Assembly (NCBI RefSeq): GCF_000385375.1
Contig: NZ_ARVV01000001.1
Coordinates: 62,001-126,000, forward strand
Origin: Methyloversatilis discipulorum
GTDB lineage: Bacteria; Pseudomonadota; Gammaproteobacteria; Burkholderiales; Rhodocyclaceae
DNA: 64,000 bases
Direction of reading: 5' to 3'
Of the stretch, positions 9,513-17,528 are shown one piece after another (within the stretch, counting starts at the first letter, position 1; each line of letters begins with the position of its first letter). The notes under the pieces were generated by a model. The model ran no database searches and was not told the DNA's origin. It saw only the letters and a list, made by a program, of their open reading frames with translations. A program made the translations under genes and the position numbers.

Positions 9513-9941
9513 TCAGCGCCCGCAGCCGCATGGCGTGCGGCCGCGGCCGTTACAGAAAGTGCAGGGCACGTACCGGCCGAGCACCAGGCCGGCGCTGCCC
9601 GGTCCCTCGCCCGAACCATGGCAGATGCCGCAGAGCACAGAGCCGCTGTTGCCGCAGCGCTTGCAGTCCGGGGTGCCCGCTGACACGCTGCGCCCGCGGC
9701 GGCCCGTCCGCGGGCGCTCGCCGATCCGCAGGCCGATCTTCTCGGCAATCAGGCCCGATACCGCCAGCAGTGCGACGGTGAGTACGCCCTTGAGCCAGAC
9801 GGGCGGCATGTCGGCTGACCAGATCAGTCCCAGGCCACCAAAGACTGCACAGACGACCAGCAGCTCGAGCAGGGTGCGCCAGAACAGCAGGATCAGGCAC
9901 GCGCCGGCAAGGGTGAGGGCGACGAGGGCTTCGGGCGTCAT
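9513..9941 (-). CDS. small membrane protein with DnaJ-type CxxCxGxG zinc fingers
   Basis: 142 residues. Two or three membrane helices lie in the first 70 residues (LVALTLAGACLILLFW, LLELLVVCAVFGGLGLIW, GVLTVALLAVSGLIA). A basic linker follows, then a cysteine-rich tail: CKRCGNSG, CGICHGSGEG, CTFCNGRGRTPCGCG. The spacing matches the zinc-binding repeats of DnaJ. A good Shine-Dalgarno (GGAGG) precedes the ATG at 9941. The role is unknown; a membrane-tethered zinc-finger chaperone-like module is a guess. Confidence 0.7.
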   Translation of the reverse strand: MTPEALVALTLAGACLILLFWRTLLELLVVCAVFGGLGLIWSADMPPVWLKGVLTVALLAVSGLIAEKIGLRIGERPRTGRRGRSVSAGTPDCKRCGNSGSVLCGICHGSGEGPGSAGLVLGRYVPCTFCNGRGRTPCGCGR

Positions 9942-9985
9942 GATGACCTCCGTCAGGGAGCGGGTCGCGTGGCCGGCGCGCCGCG

Positions 9986-10264
9986 CTATTCGTCCTTCTT
10001 CGGCTCCAGCACGAACACCATGCCCAGCGCGCCGACCGAGACCGTGCGTTCATTTACCGTCGTGTAGGACGCGATGCCGAAGGGATGATACGTCGACGTG
10101 AAGGCCGTCAGTGCCCCGATGCCGAGCACGCCGGCCAGCGGGCTGCGTTCGGCGATGACCTCCTTGATCTTCGCGCGGTGCTGCTCGGGCGAAGGATTGA
10201 GCAGAAACGCGGCGGCGGTCACTGCCGTCGCGACCACTGCGGAAATGACGGCGGTCTTGGCCAT
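9986..10264 (-). CDS. small exported or membrane protein, DUF4359-like
   Basis: 92 residues from the ATG at 10264. An N-terminal hydrophobic segment (AVISAVVATAVTAAAFLLNP) is followed by a short soluble part containing NPSPEQHRAKIKEVI and ERTVSVGALGMVFVLEP. The NPSxExH opening and the VSVGxLGxVFV ending resemble DUF4359 proteins. Function unknown. It may be co-transcribed with the zinc-finger gene 44 bases downstream. Confidence 0.55.
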   Translation of the reverse strand: MAKTAVISAVVATAVTAAAFLLNPSPEQHRAKIKEVIAERSPLAGVLGIGALTAFTSTYHPFGIASYTTVNERTVSVGALGMVFVLEPKKDE

Positions 10265-10665
10265 GGCGTAATGAGCGGAAAGTGCCTGACGATTGAGGGG
10301 AGGGGCAAGGCAGTGCATCGACCGATAAGCGCGCGCAGGGTCAGAAACAGCGCGGAAGGCCCCAGCGAGCGCCCGTGCCCCCCTTGGGTGCCTGGGTCAG
10401 CGGCACTGCATGGCGGTGAACCTTACCGCGCAGTTGATCTGGTGTCTCCCCTGACACCGTTCGTCGATACGGACGGCTCGACGCGTGGCGCCCGCGTGGG
10501 CGCGGCGCTGCAATCGGACACTACCGCCGGAAAGAAAGCCGAAAAGCCGCTGGCGCCGTTACCCGCGCGCGATCTTCTTGGGACTCGACGCTACCGTTCA
10601 CCCGCGGTCCGGTTGCCGCGAACTGGCGAGGGCAACCGGACTGGAAACGACCGTCGCACGGCATT
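10265..10665. other. 400-base gap with no recognised feature
   Basis: No convincing gene, RNA or attC site is seen between the DUF4359-like gene and the methyltransferase. This is the left border of the accessory island. Confidence 0.5.
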
Positions 10666-11364
10666 TCACGTCGAGCGCCGTGCGCACCAGGCATGGACGA
10701 AACCTGCCTGGTAGAACTGGACAGGACGGCTGAAGCCACCGCGTCCGATAATGGCCTCGACCTCGCCCGGCGGAAGAATGGCCACATCCTTCGCCCATGC
10801 CGCGTGCGTTTTCTCGATTGCGTCAGCGGGCACCTTGGCCGCGTGGAGCATGCTGACCCAGGCTTTCAGCAAGGTGTCGTACTCGGGTGAGCCCACCGCC
10901 GACGACAGATCCGCGCTGGCCAGAATGCCCCCCGGGTGCAACCTCGCAGCGATGGAGCGGAAGAAGCGGGCGCGTTCGTCCTGATCAAGAAAGAACTGCG
11001 ACACCATGAAGCACGTGGCTGCATCATGAGGCTCGATATCGGGCAAGGATTCCAGATAGCCTTCGTGAAACATGCAGCGCGAGGCGAACGACTCCTTCTC
11101 CGCTCTCTGGCGACAGACATCGAGCATCGCTCCGGACGGCTCCACGGCCGTGAAGCGCCAGTGCGGAAACTTCTTGGCCAGGTAGGAAAGCTCCGCACCT
11201 GCGCCCAATCCAACACACAGTATCCGGGCGCTGTCAGGCAGCCCGGAGAATATCCATTCAAGCTGAAAATGAAGGCCTTCGTGAACGGGCGCAAGTTTCT
11301 GCTGCTGCTGTTCATAGCCGGAAGCCTGCTGATCAAACACGGCTTTAAGTTCGTCCTGGTTCAT
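10666..11364 (-). CDS. class I SAM-dependent methyltransferase
   Basis: 232 residues with a Rossmann-fold methyltransferase core: ARILCVGLGAGAE (motif I, SAM binding), WRFTAVEPSGAML (motif II, acidic residue for the ribose) and HPGGILASADL (motif after beta-5). The substrate is unknown. It has the same orientation as the cassette genes but no attC at its 3' end, so I do not count it as a cassette. A degenerate IS1182-type end lies 27 bases upstream of its start. Confidence 0.8.
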   Translation of the reverse strand: MNQDELKAVFDQQASGYEQQQQKLAPVHEGLHFQLEWIFSGLPDSARILCVGLGAGAELSYLAKKFPHWRFTAVEPSGAMLDVCRQRAEKESFASRCMFHEGYLESLPDIEPHDAATCFMVSQFFLDQDERARFFRSIAARLHPGGILASADLSSAVGSPEYDTLLKAWVSMLHAAKVPADAIEKTHAAWAKDVAILPPGEVEAIIGRGGFSRPVQFYQAGFVHAWCARRST

Positions 11365-11390
11365 GCGCGGAGAGCCCGATAAAGTCTGAT

Positions 11391-11465
11391 GACGCTACAG
11401 AAAAGCCCCATCGCGGGGCAAGTGATTGCGTCCGGCCGTCGTCGGCAAGAGGTCGCTCACCGTCT
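11391..11465. mobile_element. relic of an IS1182-type element end
   Basis: GACGCTACAGAAAAGCCCC followed by CGGGGCAAGTGATTGCG closely resembles the left ends of the two intact IS copies at 15663 and 20140 (GACGCTGTAGAAATRCCCC, then CGGGGCAAGCGGTTGTG). Similarity fades after about 75 bases and no transposase remains. Confidence 0.55.
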
Positions 11466-11549
11466 TACAGGTGGGTTGGGCCGGGACAAGTTCATCGTCC
11501 AGGCGGTAGACGCTGGGTAACAGCACAATGCCGCGATCACCGAGCCAGC

Positions 11550-11803
11550 GAAGGCAGGTTGCGCGTGACGAAGCGTTTGCCCTACGGTTGATCTGAACTG
11601 AAGCAGGCCAGCGGCGCTTGCAACGGCCTACGCCCTCAATGCCTCAGAAAACTAGCACACGCGCATGACGCGAGAAGGGGCTGCCCGGCGCGTGAGCGGC
11701 GTGCGCAGCGACTGCTACCGCTGACCGCGGCAGTCGCCAACTTGGGCGCTGCGCGCGGACTCGGACCGCCCGCGAGAAAAACAAAGAACCGGTGACGTTC
11801 AAC
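11550..11803 (-). other. gene-less cassette body X2
   Basis: This stretch has no plausible ORF but is clearly homologous along its length to 13879-14137 (X1). Shared blocks include GTTGATCTGAACTGAA, TGCAACGG/CGAAGG-CCTA, ACTAGCACA and GACGTTCAAC/AACGTTCAAC at the attC junction. Both copies abut an attC in the same way. A promoter-like or RNA role is possible. Confidence 0.6.
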
Positions 11804-11865
11804 GTTCGAGTTCAGCCGCAGGCCGCGCCATGCCGTTGACCGTCGGCTGCAACGAGGGGTTAGGC
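11797..11865 (-). repeat. attC site 1
   Basis: GTTCAAC at 11797-11803 and GTTAGGC at 11859-11865 bound a 69-base imperfect palindrome with inner arms TTCAGCCGC and GCGGCTGCAA-like. It follows the ClpP-fold cassette gene. Confidence 0.8.
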
Positions 11866-11878
11866 ATCGCTCGGTGCG

Positions 11879-12895
11879 CTACGCAATGTGCATGATGCTA
11901 CGTCTAAGCTTGCCGCCAGCCTTCTCAATCTGGCGCCAGCTACTGTTGTCGTTCATGGTTATCCACCGTCGCTCTTCACTACGGTAGAACCAATCCTTGT
12001 CGTGTTGGTAGAAGACTTGGAGATTCTTCCCCTCAAGAATGTTCAGTATTTCATTGCCATGGGCGCGTATCTCGTCAAAGTCGGTTGTCGCCTTCTGTCC
12101 CATTTCACTGTATAGCCGATTCAGCTCGAGGAGCAGTGCATTGACTTCTAATGGCATGGGACCGGCCTTGAGCCCAATCTTTGCAGCTTCGTTGAGCAGG
12201 ATCGGGTAGCTATGAGATGGGTACTTTGAATTGAGCGTAGCCGCAATCTTATGCGCCACCTCTTCGCTCTCAATGTGATACGCCAGCAGCTCCTGGCAAA
12301 GCATCATCGAAAGTGACTCGGCACGATCGATCGCCCCGATAACCAGTGGATGCACATACGCAAACAAGCTCTTGTAAGCGTTGTCGGCTTGATCAGGCTG
12401 TTCCGATCGCCAACGACCTATAACTCGATTCAGTTCGTCCAGGCTGACGCTGACTCGATCGTTGTCGCGATCAACCGGTGAGAGTGCGTGATTCAGCGAT
12501 GTGTCTACGGCTGTCAGATACGCGGTAGGCCCCATCAGAATTTTGTTGGCCCCCAAGGTGATCATCGTGGCAGCGGACGCGCATTCAAGCGGGACCAACG
12601 CAACAAGATTCTTGCAGTGCTGCCGTAGGAGATTGACCATTCGAAGCGAAACCTGCCCGCTGCCGCCATCTGACTTGATGAACAAGTACAGCGTCTCATG
12701 ATTCCCTAGGCGTTCAAGAACTGCACTGAGAGCGACGACATCACTTGAGCAAACAGAGCCTCTCGGATTGTTCCAGTACGTGATAAGGGGGCCGCCCAGC
12801 AAATTGCTAGCTCGTTCGATGACTGCTTGAGTCTTGGCGAAGAGTACGGGCGGCTGCTTGACTTTTGGCTTCTCGGGAGGATCAGATCTATTCAT
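11879..12895 (-). CDS. cassette protein of the serine dehydrogenase proteinase (ClpP/SppA-fold) type
   Basis: 338 residues from the ATG at 12895. A longer ORF start would lie inside the neighbouring attC. The central part has LYLFIKSDGGSGQVSLRM (oxyanion-loop Gly-Gly after the substrate strand), ALVPLECASAATMITLGA (nucleophile Ser in ASAATM) and ANKILMGPTAYLTAVDTSL. This order matches the SDH_sah family of the ClpP/crotonase fold. The last 70 residues (YQHDKDWFYRSEERRW onward) are a separate unrecognised segment. Its target is unknown. It is by far the largest cassette gene here. Confidence 0.75.
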   Translation of the reverse strand: MNRSDPPEKPKVKQPPVLFAKTQAVIERASNLLGGPLITYWNNPRGSVCSSDVVALSAVLERLGNHETLYLFIKSDGGSGQVSLRMVNLLRQHCKNLVALVPLECASAATMITLGANKILMGPTAYLTAVDTSLNHALSPVDRDNDRVSVSLDELNRVIGRWRSEQPDQADNAYKSLFAYVHPLVIGAIDRAESLSMMLCQELLAYHIESEEVAHKIAATLNSKYPSHSYPILLNEAAKIGLKAGPMPLEVNALLLELNRLYSEMGQKATTDFDEIRAHGNEILNILEGKNLQVFYQHDKDWFYRSEERRWITMNDNSSWRQIEKAGGKLRRSIMHIA

Positions 12896-12925
12896 TCGGC
12901 GATGTGAAAGTGGGCTGCTTGCGAT

Positions 12926-12982
12926 GTCCAACGTGAGGTGGCCGGCGCGCGAAGGGAGCGAGGTCAACCGCCATGTTATGGC
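12926..12982 (-). repeat. attC site 2
   Basis: GTCCAAC (12926-12932) and a degenerate GTTATGGC box (12975-12982) with GGCCGGCGCGC between. The stop of the adjacent gene (TAA) lies in the GTTATGG box on the minus strand. Confidence 0.6.
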
Positions 12983-13299
12983 GCTTCATAGAGGCCCAAG
13001 CCGCACTGTCTGCAGCGTCGCTCGGCGCCGAAGTTTGCTTCTTGATATGACAGCCACGCGCGACCACACCTCGGGCAAGGCCATCGGACGATACGAAAAG
13101 CAGACCGAGCCCAAAGTAGAGCCCATACGACCATGACGATTGGAAACGCAAACTGCGTTGTCTCTGGGCTCGACGGCTTGATCAGGATCGCTAGCGCGAC
13201 CGTGCAGGGCATGCCTGCAACAAGGCCGAGCGTTGCGATGACATTGCGGCGGCGATATTGATGCCACGCTGCGGGAATTGCTCTACGCATTAGCGCCAT
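12976..13299 (-). CDS. cassette-encoded membrane protein with C-terminal zinc ribbon
   Basis: 107 residues. Two hydrophobic helices (NVIATLGLVAGMPCTVALAIL and FAFPIVMVVWALLWA) are followed by a cytoplasmic zinc ribbon, CPRCG (residues 74-78) and CRQCG (95-99). Function unknown. It fits the typical cassette profile: small, unknown, stop codon inside attC. Confidence 0.65.
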   Translation of the reverse strand: MALMRRAIPAAWHQYRRRNVIATLGLVAGMPCTVALAILIKPSSPETTQFAFPIVMVVWALLWARSAFRIVRWPCPRCGRAWLSYQEANFGAERRCRQCGLGLYEAP

Positions 13300-13302
13300 A
13301 GC

Positions 13303-13344
13303 GTTCGACGTAAGGGGCTGGCCGCAGGCCAGTCCGGGTTAGGC
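13303..13344 (-). repeat. attC site 3 (short)
   Basis: GTTCGAC (13303-13309) and GTTAGGC (13338-13344) flank GGCTGGCCGCAGGCCAGTCC, a tight palindrome. At 42 bases it is unusually short. Confidence 0.6.
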
Positions 13345-13737
13345 CTGGTGCGCATGTAGCAGGAGCGGGACAAGGACGGCGAACACTATGCCAAAGAGCG
13401 CAAGCAGACCGAAGACGATAGAAGAGAGTATTGCGCCACCCTTGAATTGGAGCGGGCTGCCGATTGCTGATTTGGCCCTAGGACCCAAGTACCAGCCACC
13501 TACGGTGACGAGAAGCGCGAAGCTCAACAGAACTGCCAGTGAGATTGGCAGGGGGCTCCCAGCGGCGCGATGAAGAAGTGCACCCACAAAGCCGGCGAAG
13601 ACGAGCAGAGCTCCAAAGATGAGCGAATGCAGCCAACTTATCTGGGCCCTGCCATAAAGGAAGGCCGAGGCCTTCGCGAAGAGAGCATAGAGGAAAGGCA
13701 GAAGAAGAAGCGGCAAGAACGCAATGGCAGTGGTCAT
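13339..13737 (-). CDS. cassette-encoded four-helix membrane protein
   Basis: 132 residues, almost entirely hydrophobic, with four predicted membrane helices (about 4-24, 34-56, 66-86 and 104-128). Function not recognised. The TAA stop is formed by the GCCTAAC box of attC site 3. Confidence 0.65.
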   Translation of the reverse strand: MTTAIAFLPLLLLPFLYALFAKASAFLYGRAQISWLHSLIFGALLVFAGFVGALLHRAAGSPLPISLAVLLSFALLVTVGGWYLGPRAKSAIGSPLQFKGGAILSSIVFGLLALFGIVFAVLVPLLLHAHQA

Positions 13738-13765
13738 TTGGACGATATGACGATGCGAATGACAG

Positions 13766-13860
13766 GCCTAACGCCGTAGTTGTGCGGTCGCCGGAGCGGC
13801 GGAGCCGCGCAGGGCACCCAAAGCGCAGCTTTGGGCATCCGTTCGAACGCAGTGTTGGAC
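13766..13860 (-). repeat. attC site 4
   Basis: GCCTAAC (13766-13772) and GTTGGAC (13854-13860) enclose a 95-base palindromic region including GCACCCAAAGCGCAGCTTTG. It lies between X1 and the four-helix membrane gene on the cassette reading strand. Confidence 0.75.
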
Positions 13861-14137
13861 GGCGCCGAGGCCGTTAGCGCAGGCACGTTGTGCATGACGA
13901 AGCCGTTGCACCCCACAGTTGATCTGAACTGAACCAGGGCCAGCGGCGCCTGCGAAGGCCTACCGCGCCCAACGCCTTGAAACACTAGCACAAAGGCATG
14001 GCGCAACAAGGGGTGAACTCACTTGCACTCGGAGTGCTGCCGCCACCACTCTCGCTGACCGTTGCAGTCGCCAGCTCGGGCGCGTAACGCCGACTTGGAC
14101 TGCCCGTCAGATATACGAAGAACCTGTAACGTTCAAC
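13861..14137 (-). other. gene-less cassette body X1
   Basis: About 275 bases between two attC sites without a credible ORF. It is homologous to X2 at 11550-11803 in the same orientation and the same position relative to attC. A weak promoter-like pair (TTGTTG, 16 bases, TAGTGT) can be drawn on the minus strand at about 13987-14014, in a block conserved with X2. Confidence 0.6.
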
Positions 14138-14210
14138 GGTGAAAGTAACCGGACGCCGTGCGAGGCGGATGGAGGCAACCCAAAGGCGGGGGTTTGGCGG
14201 TCCGTTTGGC
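14131..14210 (-). repeat. attC site 5 (degenerate)
   Basis: GTTCAAC (14131-14137) and GTTTGGC (14204-14210) with inner arms ACCGGACGCC and GGCGGTCC. The second box departs from GTTRRRY at one base. Confidence 0.55.
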
Positions 14211-14217
14211 TGGAGTG

Positions 14218-14655
14218 TCAGGCCGCAGTGGCGACACGCTTGGCTAAGAATGCTGAAGAAGCGGGGCAGAGGCTTGTGAACTGCGATGTGGCCTGAATAG
14301 CCTTTGGTGCGGCAACGCGCGAGACAGGCAGATAGCCGAGCGCCAGAAAGAAGCGCTCAGCGGTGGTTGTGAGGAGGAATAGAGTCTCGACACCTTGGGA
14401 TGCGGCAAATGACTCGACAAACCTGACCAGGGAGCGAGCGAAACCGCGACCACGGAAGGATGGCTCAACTGCAAGGGAGCGCAGCAAAGCAGCGGTTGGA
14501 TAGAGTTCGACGCCAACTACAGCCGCCAGCGTGCCGGCAGAGCGGATGCCGAAGAACTGAACCGGGGAACCAGCGGCGATATCGGCCACCGGCAAGGCAC
14601 ACGCTTTCAAAAGCGAAATCACGTCTTGAGCAGCAGGTTCGGGCGCGATGTGCAT
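14218..14655 (-). CDS. GNAT acetyltransferase resembling ArsN2
   Basis: 145 residues. AALLRSLAVEPSFRGRGFAR contains the acetyl-CoA pyrophosphate loop (RGRGFA). FLLTTTAERFFLALGYLPVSR and the later TSQFTSLCPASSAFL closely follow ArsN2-type N-acetyltransferases, which are found in arsenic-resistance clusters. No other ars gene is in the window. The assignment to ArsN2 is by motif memory; the exact substrate is not shown by sequence. Confidence 0.75.
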   Translation of the reverse strand: MHIAPEPAAQDVISLLKACALPVADIAAGSPVQFFGIRSAGTLAAVVGVELYPTAALLRSLAVEPSFRGRGFARSLVRFVESFAASQGVETLFLLTTTAERFFLALGYLPVSRVAAPKAIQATSQFTSLCPASSAFLAKRVATAA

Positions 14656-14662
14656 TTATGTG

Positions 14663-14750
14663 GGCTAACGTGCTAGCTCAGGGCGACCGGAGGCCGGAGG
14701 GAACCGGGAAGCGCAGCTTGCGTGGCGTCCCCTGGAGCGGCGGGTTAGCC
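14663..14750 (-). repeat. attC site 6
   Basis: GGCTAAC (14663-14669) and GTTAGCC (14744-14750) are perfect complements and bound 88 bases with internal palindromes. The TAA of the YcxB-like gene lies in the box at 14744. Confidence 0.75.
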
Positions 14751-15227
14751 CTTGCGGAGAGCGGATAGGCATGATTTGAACGCCTCAAGGTCTTCGTGCT
14801 CAGCGAAACAATGCTTGGGAACCATGTTGAAAAGCGTATCGGAGTGATACAGCAAGAGCATCTTTCGGTTCTCCTTCACCTTCGTTAAGTCGGACCACCG
14901 GATCTTGCCCTCGCTGTCTTCCGACCGGAAGAAGACCATTTCTCTATCCCACCAGAACCTGTGCTTCAGATGAAGGTTCTTCTGTTGGCGGTATATACGC
15001 TTTGCGCGGTAGGGAATGATGATGAGAAATAAGATGGCCAGCCAACCGAACATTCCCGCTAAGGCGCCAATTGCCGCACCAGCCGGCAACCGGCCTTCCG
15101 CATAGGCTCCTACGACAACGATGACGGCGCCGGCTACGAGAAGGACGGAGAGTGAAGCGCTAGGCGTTGCATGCAGCCTTTGCGCGCAAACCACGTCCTC
15201 TTCGGTGACAGTGAGCGTGTGGGTCAT
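14745..15227 (-). CDS. cassette-encoded YcxB-like membrane protein
   Basis: 160 residues: two membrane helices (about 25-47 and 52-72) followed by a soluble C-terminal domain, RFWWDREMVFFRSEDSEGKIRW through LLLYHSDTLFNMVPKHCF. This pattern of two helices and a PH-like strand-rich tail is that of the YcxB family. Function unknown. Confidence 0.7.
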   Translation of the reverse strand: MTHTLTVTEEDVVCAQRLHATPSASLSVLLVAGAVIVVVGAYAEGRLPAGAAIGALAGMFGWLAILFLIIIPYRAKRIYRQQKNLHLKHRFWWDREMVFFRSEDSEGKIRWSDLTKVKENRKMLLLYHSDTLFNMVPKHCFAEHEDLEAFKSCLSALRKG

Positions 15228-15229
15228 AG

Positions 15230-15295
15230 GGCTAACGTGGAAGTGAGCGACCTGCGCGGCTTTTCGTGTAGGTCCGCTCGACTAAAGGGTTAGGC
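15230..15295 (-). repeat. attC site 7
   Basis: GGCTAAC (15230-15236) and GTTAGGC (15289-15295), 66 bases, inner arms GAGCGACCTGCGCGG and TAGGTCCGCTCG. Confidence 0.75.
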
Positions 15296-15362
15296 ATCGG
15301 CAACAGCCCCTCCTCGCAAGCGCTCACGTACGTGTGCCTTGGGTGATACATGTTCAACGAGG

Positions 15363-15650
15363 CTACGGTGTGCGCCGAAACAGGCGACCAAATAAAGACA
15401 TTAGCATACCCGACGTGAGAGCCGGCAGGCCGACAAAGACCATGCCGAGGATGCCCTTAGTTGGAACAAGATCAACGCCGAAAAGTACAGCCAGACCAAG
15501 AACTCCGGCAGATAGCGCGCCGAACCAAAGACACCAACGAGTAACCGTGCCGCGAATGGCCTCGCGACCCTTCCCGCTCAGGACCGCAAGAAGCAGCAAA
15601 CCGAGTGGCAGGCCAGCTGCAAGCAAAGCAAAGTAGTCGGACGATCCCAC
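15363..15650 (-). CDS. cassette-encoded small membrane protein, 5' end abutting IS copy 1
   Basis: About 95 residues from a GTG at 15650 (MGSSDYFALLAAGLPLG after initiation), with three hydrophobic segments. IS copy 1 begins at 15663, just upstream. The open frame runs on into the IS end, whose sequence offers an in-frame ATG at 15683 (encoding MGYFYSVVRHLVG before the native part). The IS may therefore have replaced the native start region or supplied a new one. Function unknown. Confidence 0.6.
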   Translation of the reverse strand: MGSSDYFALLAAGLPLGLLLLAVLSGKGREAIRGTVTRWCLWFGALSAGVLGLAVLFGVDLVPTKGILGMVFVGLPALTSGMLMSLFGRLFRRTP

Positions 15651-15655
15651 GAGAT

Positions 15656-15662
15656 GCCTAAC
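15656..15662 (-). repeat. left part of attC site 8, split by IS copy 1
   Basis: GCCTAAC, the crossover-side box of an attC. The other part lies at 17460-17527; joining them across the IS recreates a complete attC. Confidence 0.75.
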
Positions 15663-17459
15663 GACGCTGTAGAAATACCCCATTCCGGGGCAAGCGGTTG
15701 TGACCGGCGCACGCCGGCTCAAAGTCGTTCATCATCGTTTCAGTCTCTCGATCTTCGCTTCATCGTCGTCCCCTGACGTCAGCGCCGGCCGCTGCCCGAC
15801 GCGCTCGAAATGGCGTCGGTCTCTGCCGCCAGCTTACCTAATTCGCGTATCCATGGTGCCCGAGCTTTTCGATGTTGTGCACCAGGCAGTACAGCTTCCA
15901 CTGCCCATCCACCTTCTCCCGCCCGCGCAGCGTGAAGCGACTGAGCCGTTTGTTGTGCCGCAGGTTGCCGAACACGGGCTCGACGGTGGCAAACCGCGCA
16001 GCGATCATCCGTTTGCCGTCCGTGGAATCGATGCGCCGCTTCATCCGCTCGGTGTGTGATTCGGTGGGGCCTCGCTTGCCGCGGAAGAAGGCGACCTGTC
16101 GCACTTTCGTTGTGCCCGGCGTGCGCAGGCAGCGGCTGCGCTGCTCGCACGGCACGCAGTCGCGCGCGGCGCCGGTGTATTTGGTGGCGGCGTAGCCGTT
16201 GATCGTGCATTCACCGCCGTTGCGATAGAGGCGCTTGCCCGCTGGGCACAGGCAGTGGCTGCGGTCCTCGGCTTCGGTGAAGTCGGTGTTGGCGTAGGGC
16301 TTGTTCTTGCCGGCGGTGCGCGCTGCCTTCGCCTTCTCGCTCTTGTCCCACAGCGTGTCGGGTTTCGCTTTGTGCTTGGCCTGATCGGCGTATCTGGGGT
16401 CACGCTGCCTGTAGCCGTTGTCGCACACCCACGCGGGAATGCCGCGCTTATCCAGTTCGGCGAGGTTCTTCTCGGAGTGATAGCCCGCGTCGGCGCAGAT
16501 CGCGGTGTCCTGGCTGCGCTGAGCGGAAGAGGCGTCGATCACCGGCAGCAGCAGTTCCTGTTCCGATCCGGTGCCGTGCGCCTGCGCATTGACCACGATC
16601 TGGTGGGCGGCATCGACGGCGGCCACGCCGGTATAGCCCTGGAGCACGCCCTTGGCGGTGGCCATCTTGGCCGATTCGTTGTCGGTACGATTCGAGAGGC
16701 GAACCGCGCCCTTGGCGCCGCGTCGGTCGTCCGGGTGGCGCGCAAGCCAGTCTCGGATCTTTGCCGCTTCGCTTGAAAGTCTTTCGCGGGTGCGCTGCGC
16801 ACGGGCTGCCTCGTCGTCGCAGCCGGCGGCATCGCGCGCCTTCTGCTCACAGATCATGCGCTGCACGGCCGCTTCCATCTTCGCCGCCTCGCGCTCGAAA
16901 TCGGCACGGGTGCCGCTCTTCGCCTTGGATGCGTTCGACGGCAGCTTCACACCGTCGATGGCGAAGAGCTCGCGCCCGATCAGCCCTTCGCGGTCGCACA
17001 CCAGCAGCACCTCGGTGAAGAGCGCTTGGGCCTCATTGCCGAGACTGCTGACGAAGTGCGCGACGGTTGTGAAGTGCGGCGCGCTATCGCCGGAGACGGC
17101 CATGAACAGCACGTTGGTGCGGCAGGCAGTGGCGATGGATCGGGAGCTGATCAGCCCGCGCGAGTAACCAAGCAGCACGATCTTGAGCAGCACGGCCGGA
17201 TCGAAGGCCGGAGCGCCGCCTGCGTCGTTGGTGTAACGCTCGCGCAGGGCAGACAGATCGAGTTCGTTGTCGACCAGGTGGCAGAGTGCGAACTCGAAGG
17301 TGCCGGGCAGCACCTGCTGCGCGAAATCGACCGGGATCAACTTCAGGCCGTAGTCGGGTGTCTTGAATCGCGGCATCGCGGGGCTCCGTAGAGGCGATGC
17401 GGAATCATAACAACGGCATGTGAACGGGTGACGGTGGGGAGGGGTTTTTCTACAGCCTC
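15663..17459 (-). mobile_element. IS1182-type insertion sequence, copy 1 (intact)
   Basis: About 1797 bases. Terminal inverted repeats: left GACGCTGTAGAAATACCCC, right (read inward) GAGGCTGTAGAAAAACCCC. The element is flanked on both sides by AAC (15660-15662 and 17460-17462), a probable 3-base target duplication (4 bases, AACG, if the next G is included). The insertion point is the AAC/GTT crossover triplet of an attC site. It carries one intact transposase gene. Confidence 0.85.
15838..17376 (-). CDS. IS1182-family transposase
   Basis: 512 residues. The N-terminal MPRFKTPDYGLKLIPVDF and the LLKIVLLGYSRGLISSR block belong to the IS1182-type DUF772/DDE transposases. A DDE-type Asp is seen in LFAIDGVKLPSNASK and another in AICADAGYHSEKNL. 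A Cys cluster (CLCPAGKRLY, RDCVPCEQRSRC) lies before the C-terminal domain. The frame is intact. It is nearly the same as the broken copy at 20315-21820, apart from small indels. The ATG at 17376 has a GGAG upstream. Confidence 0.92.
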   Translation of the reverse strand: MPRFKTPDYGLKLIPVDFAQQVLPGTFEFALCHLVDNELDLSALRERYTNDAGGAPAFDPAVLLKIVLLGYSRGLISSRSIATACRTNVLFMAVSGDSAPHFTTVAHFVSSLGNEAQALFTEVLLVCDREGLIGRELFAIDGVKLPSNASKAKSGTRADFEREAAKMEAAVQRMICEQKARDAAGCDDEAARAQRTRERLSSEAAKIRDWLARHPDDRRGAKGAVRLSNRTDNESAKMATAKGVLQGYTGVAAVDAAHQIVVNAQAHGTGSEQELLLPVIDASSAQRSQDTAICADAGYHSEKNLAELDKRGIPAWVCDNGYRQRDPRYADQAKHKAKPDTLWDKSEKAKAARTAGKNKPYANTDFTEAEDRSHCLCPAGKRLYRNGGECTINGYAATKYTGAARDCVPCEQRSRCLRTPGTTKVRQVAFFRGKRGPTESHTERMKRRIDSTDGKRMIAARFATVEPVFGNLRHNKRLSRFTLRGREKVDGQWKLYCLVHNIEKLGHHGYAN

Positions 17460-17527
17460 AACGTTTGAGTTCAGCGGTCGGTGAAATGCGCAGCATTGTG
17501 CCGATCCGCTGGAATGATTAGTTCGGC
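17460..17527 (-). repeat. right part of attC site 8
   Basis: AACGTTTGAGTTCAGCGG at the left and CCGCTGGAATGATTAGTTCGGC at the right form the palindromic body and far box (GTTCGGC, 17521-17527). Joined to GCCTAAC at 15656 it is a normal attC of about 70 bases. Confidence 0.75.
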
Positions 17528-17528
17528 G

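Noticed and set aside
10666..11364. The methyltransferase gene as an eleventh cassette.
   Set aside because: No attC-like site at its 3' end and an IS relic at its 5' side; it may be core or another insertion.
15297..15362. TGTTCAACGAGGC near 15351 as another attC box.
   Set aside because: No partner box or palindromic body in range.
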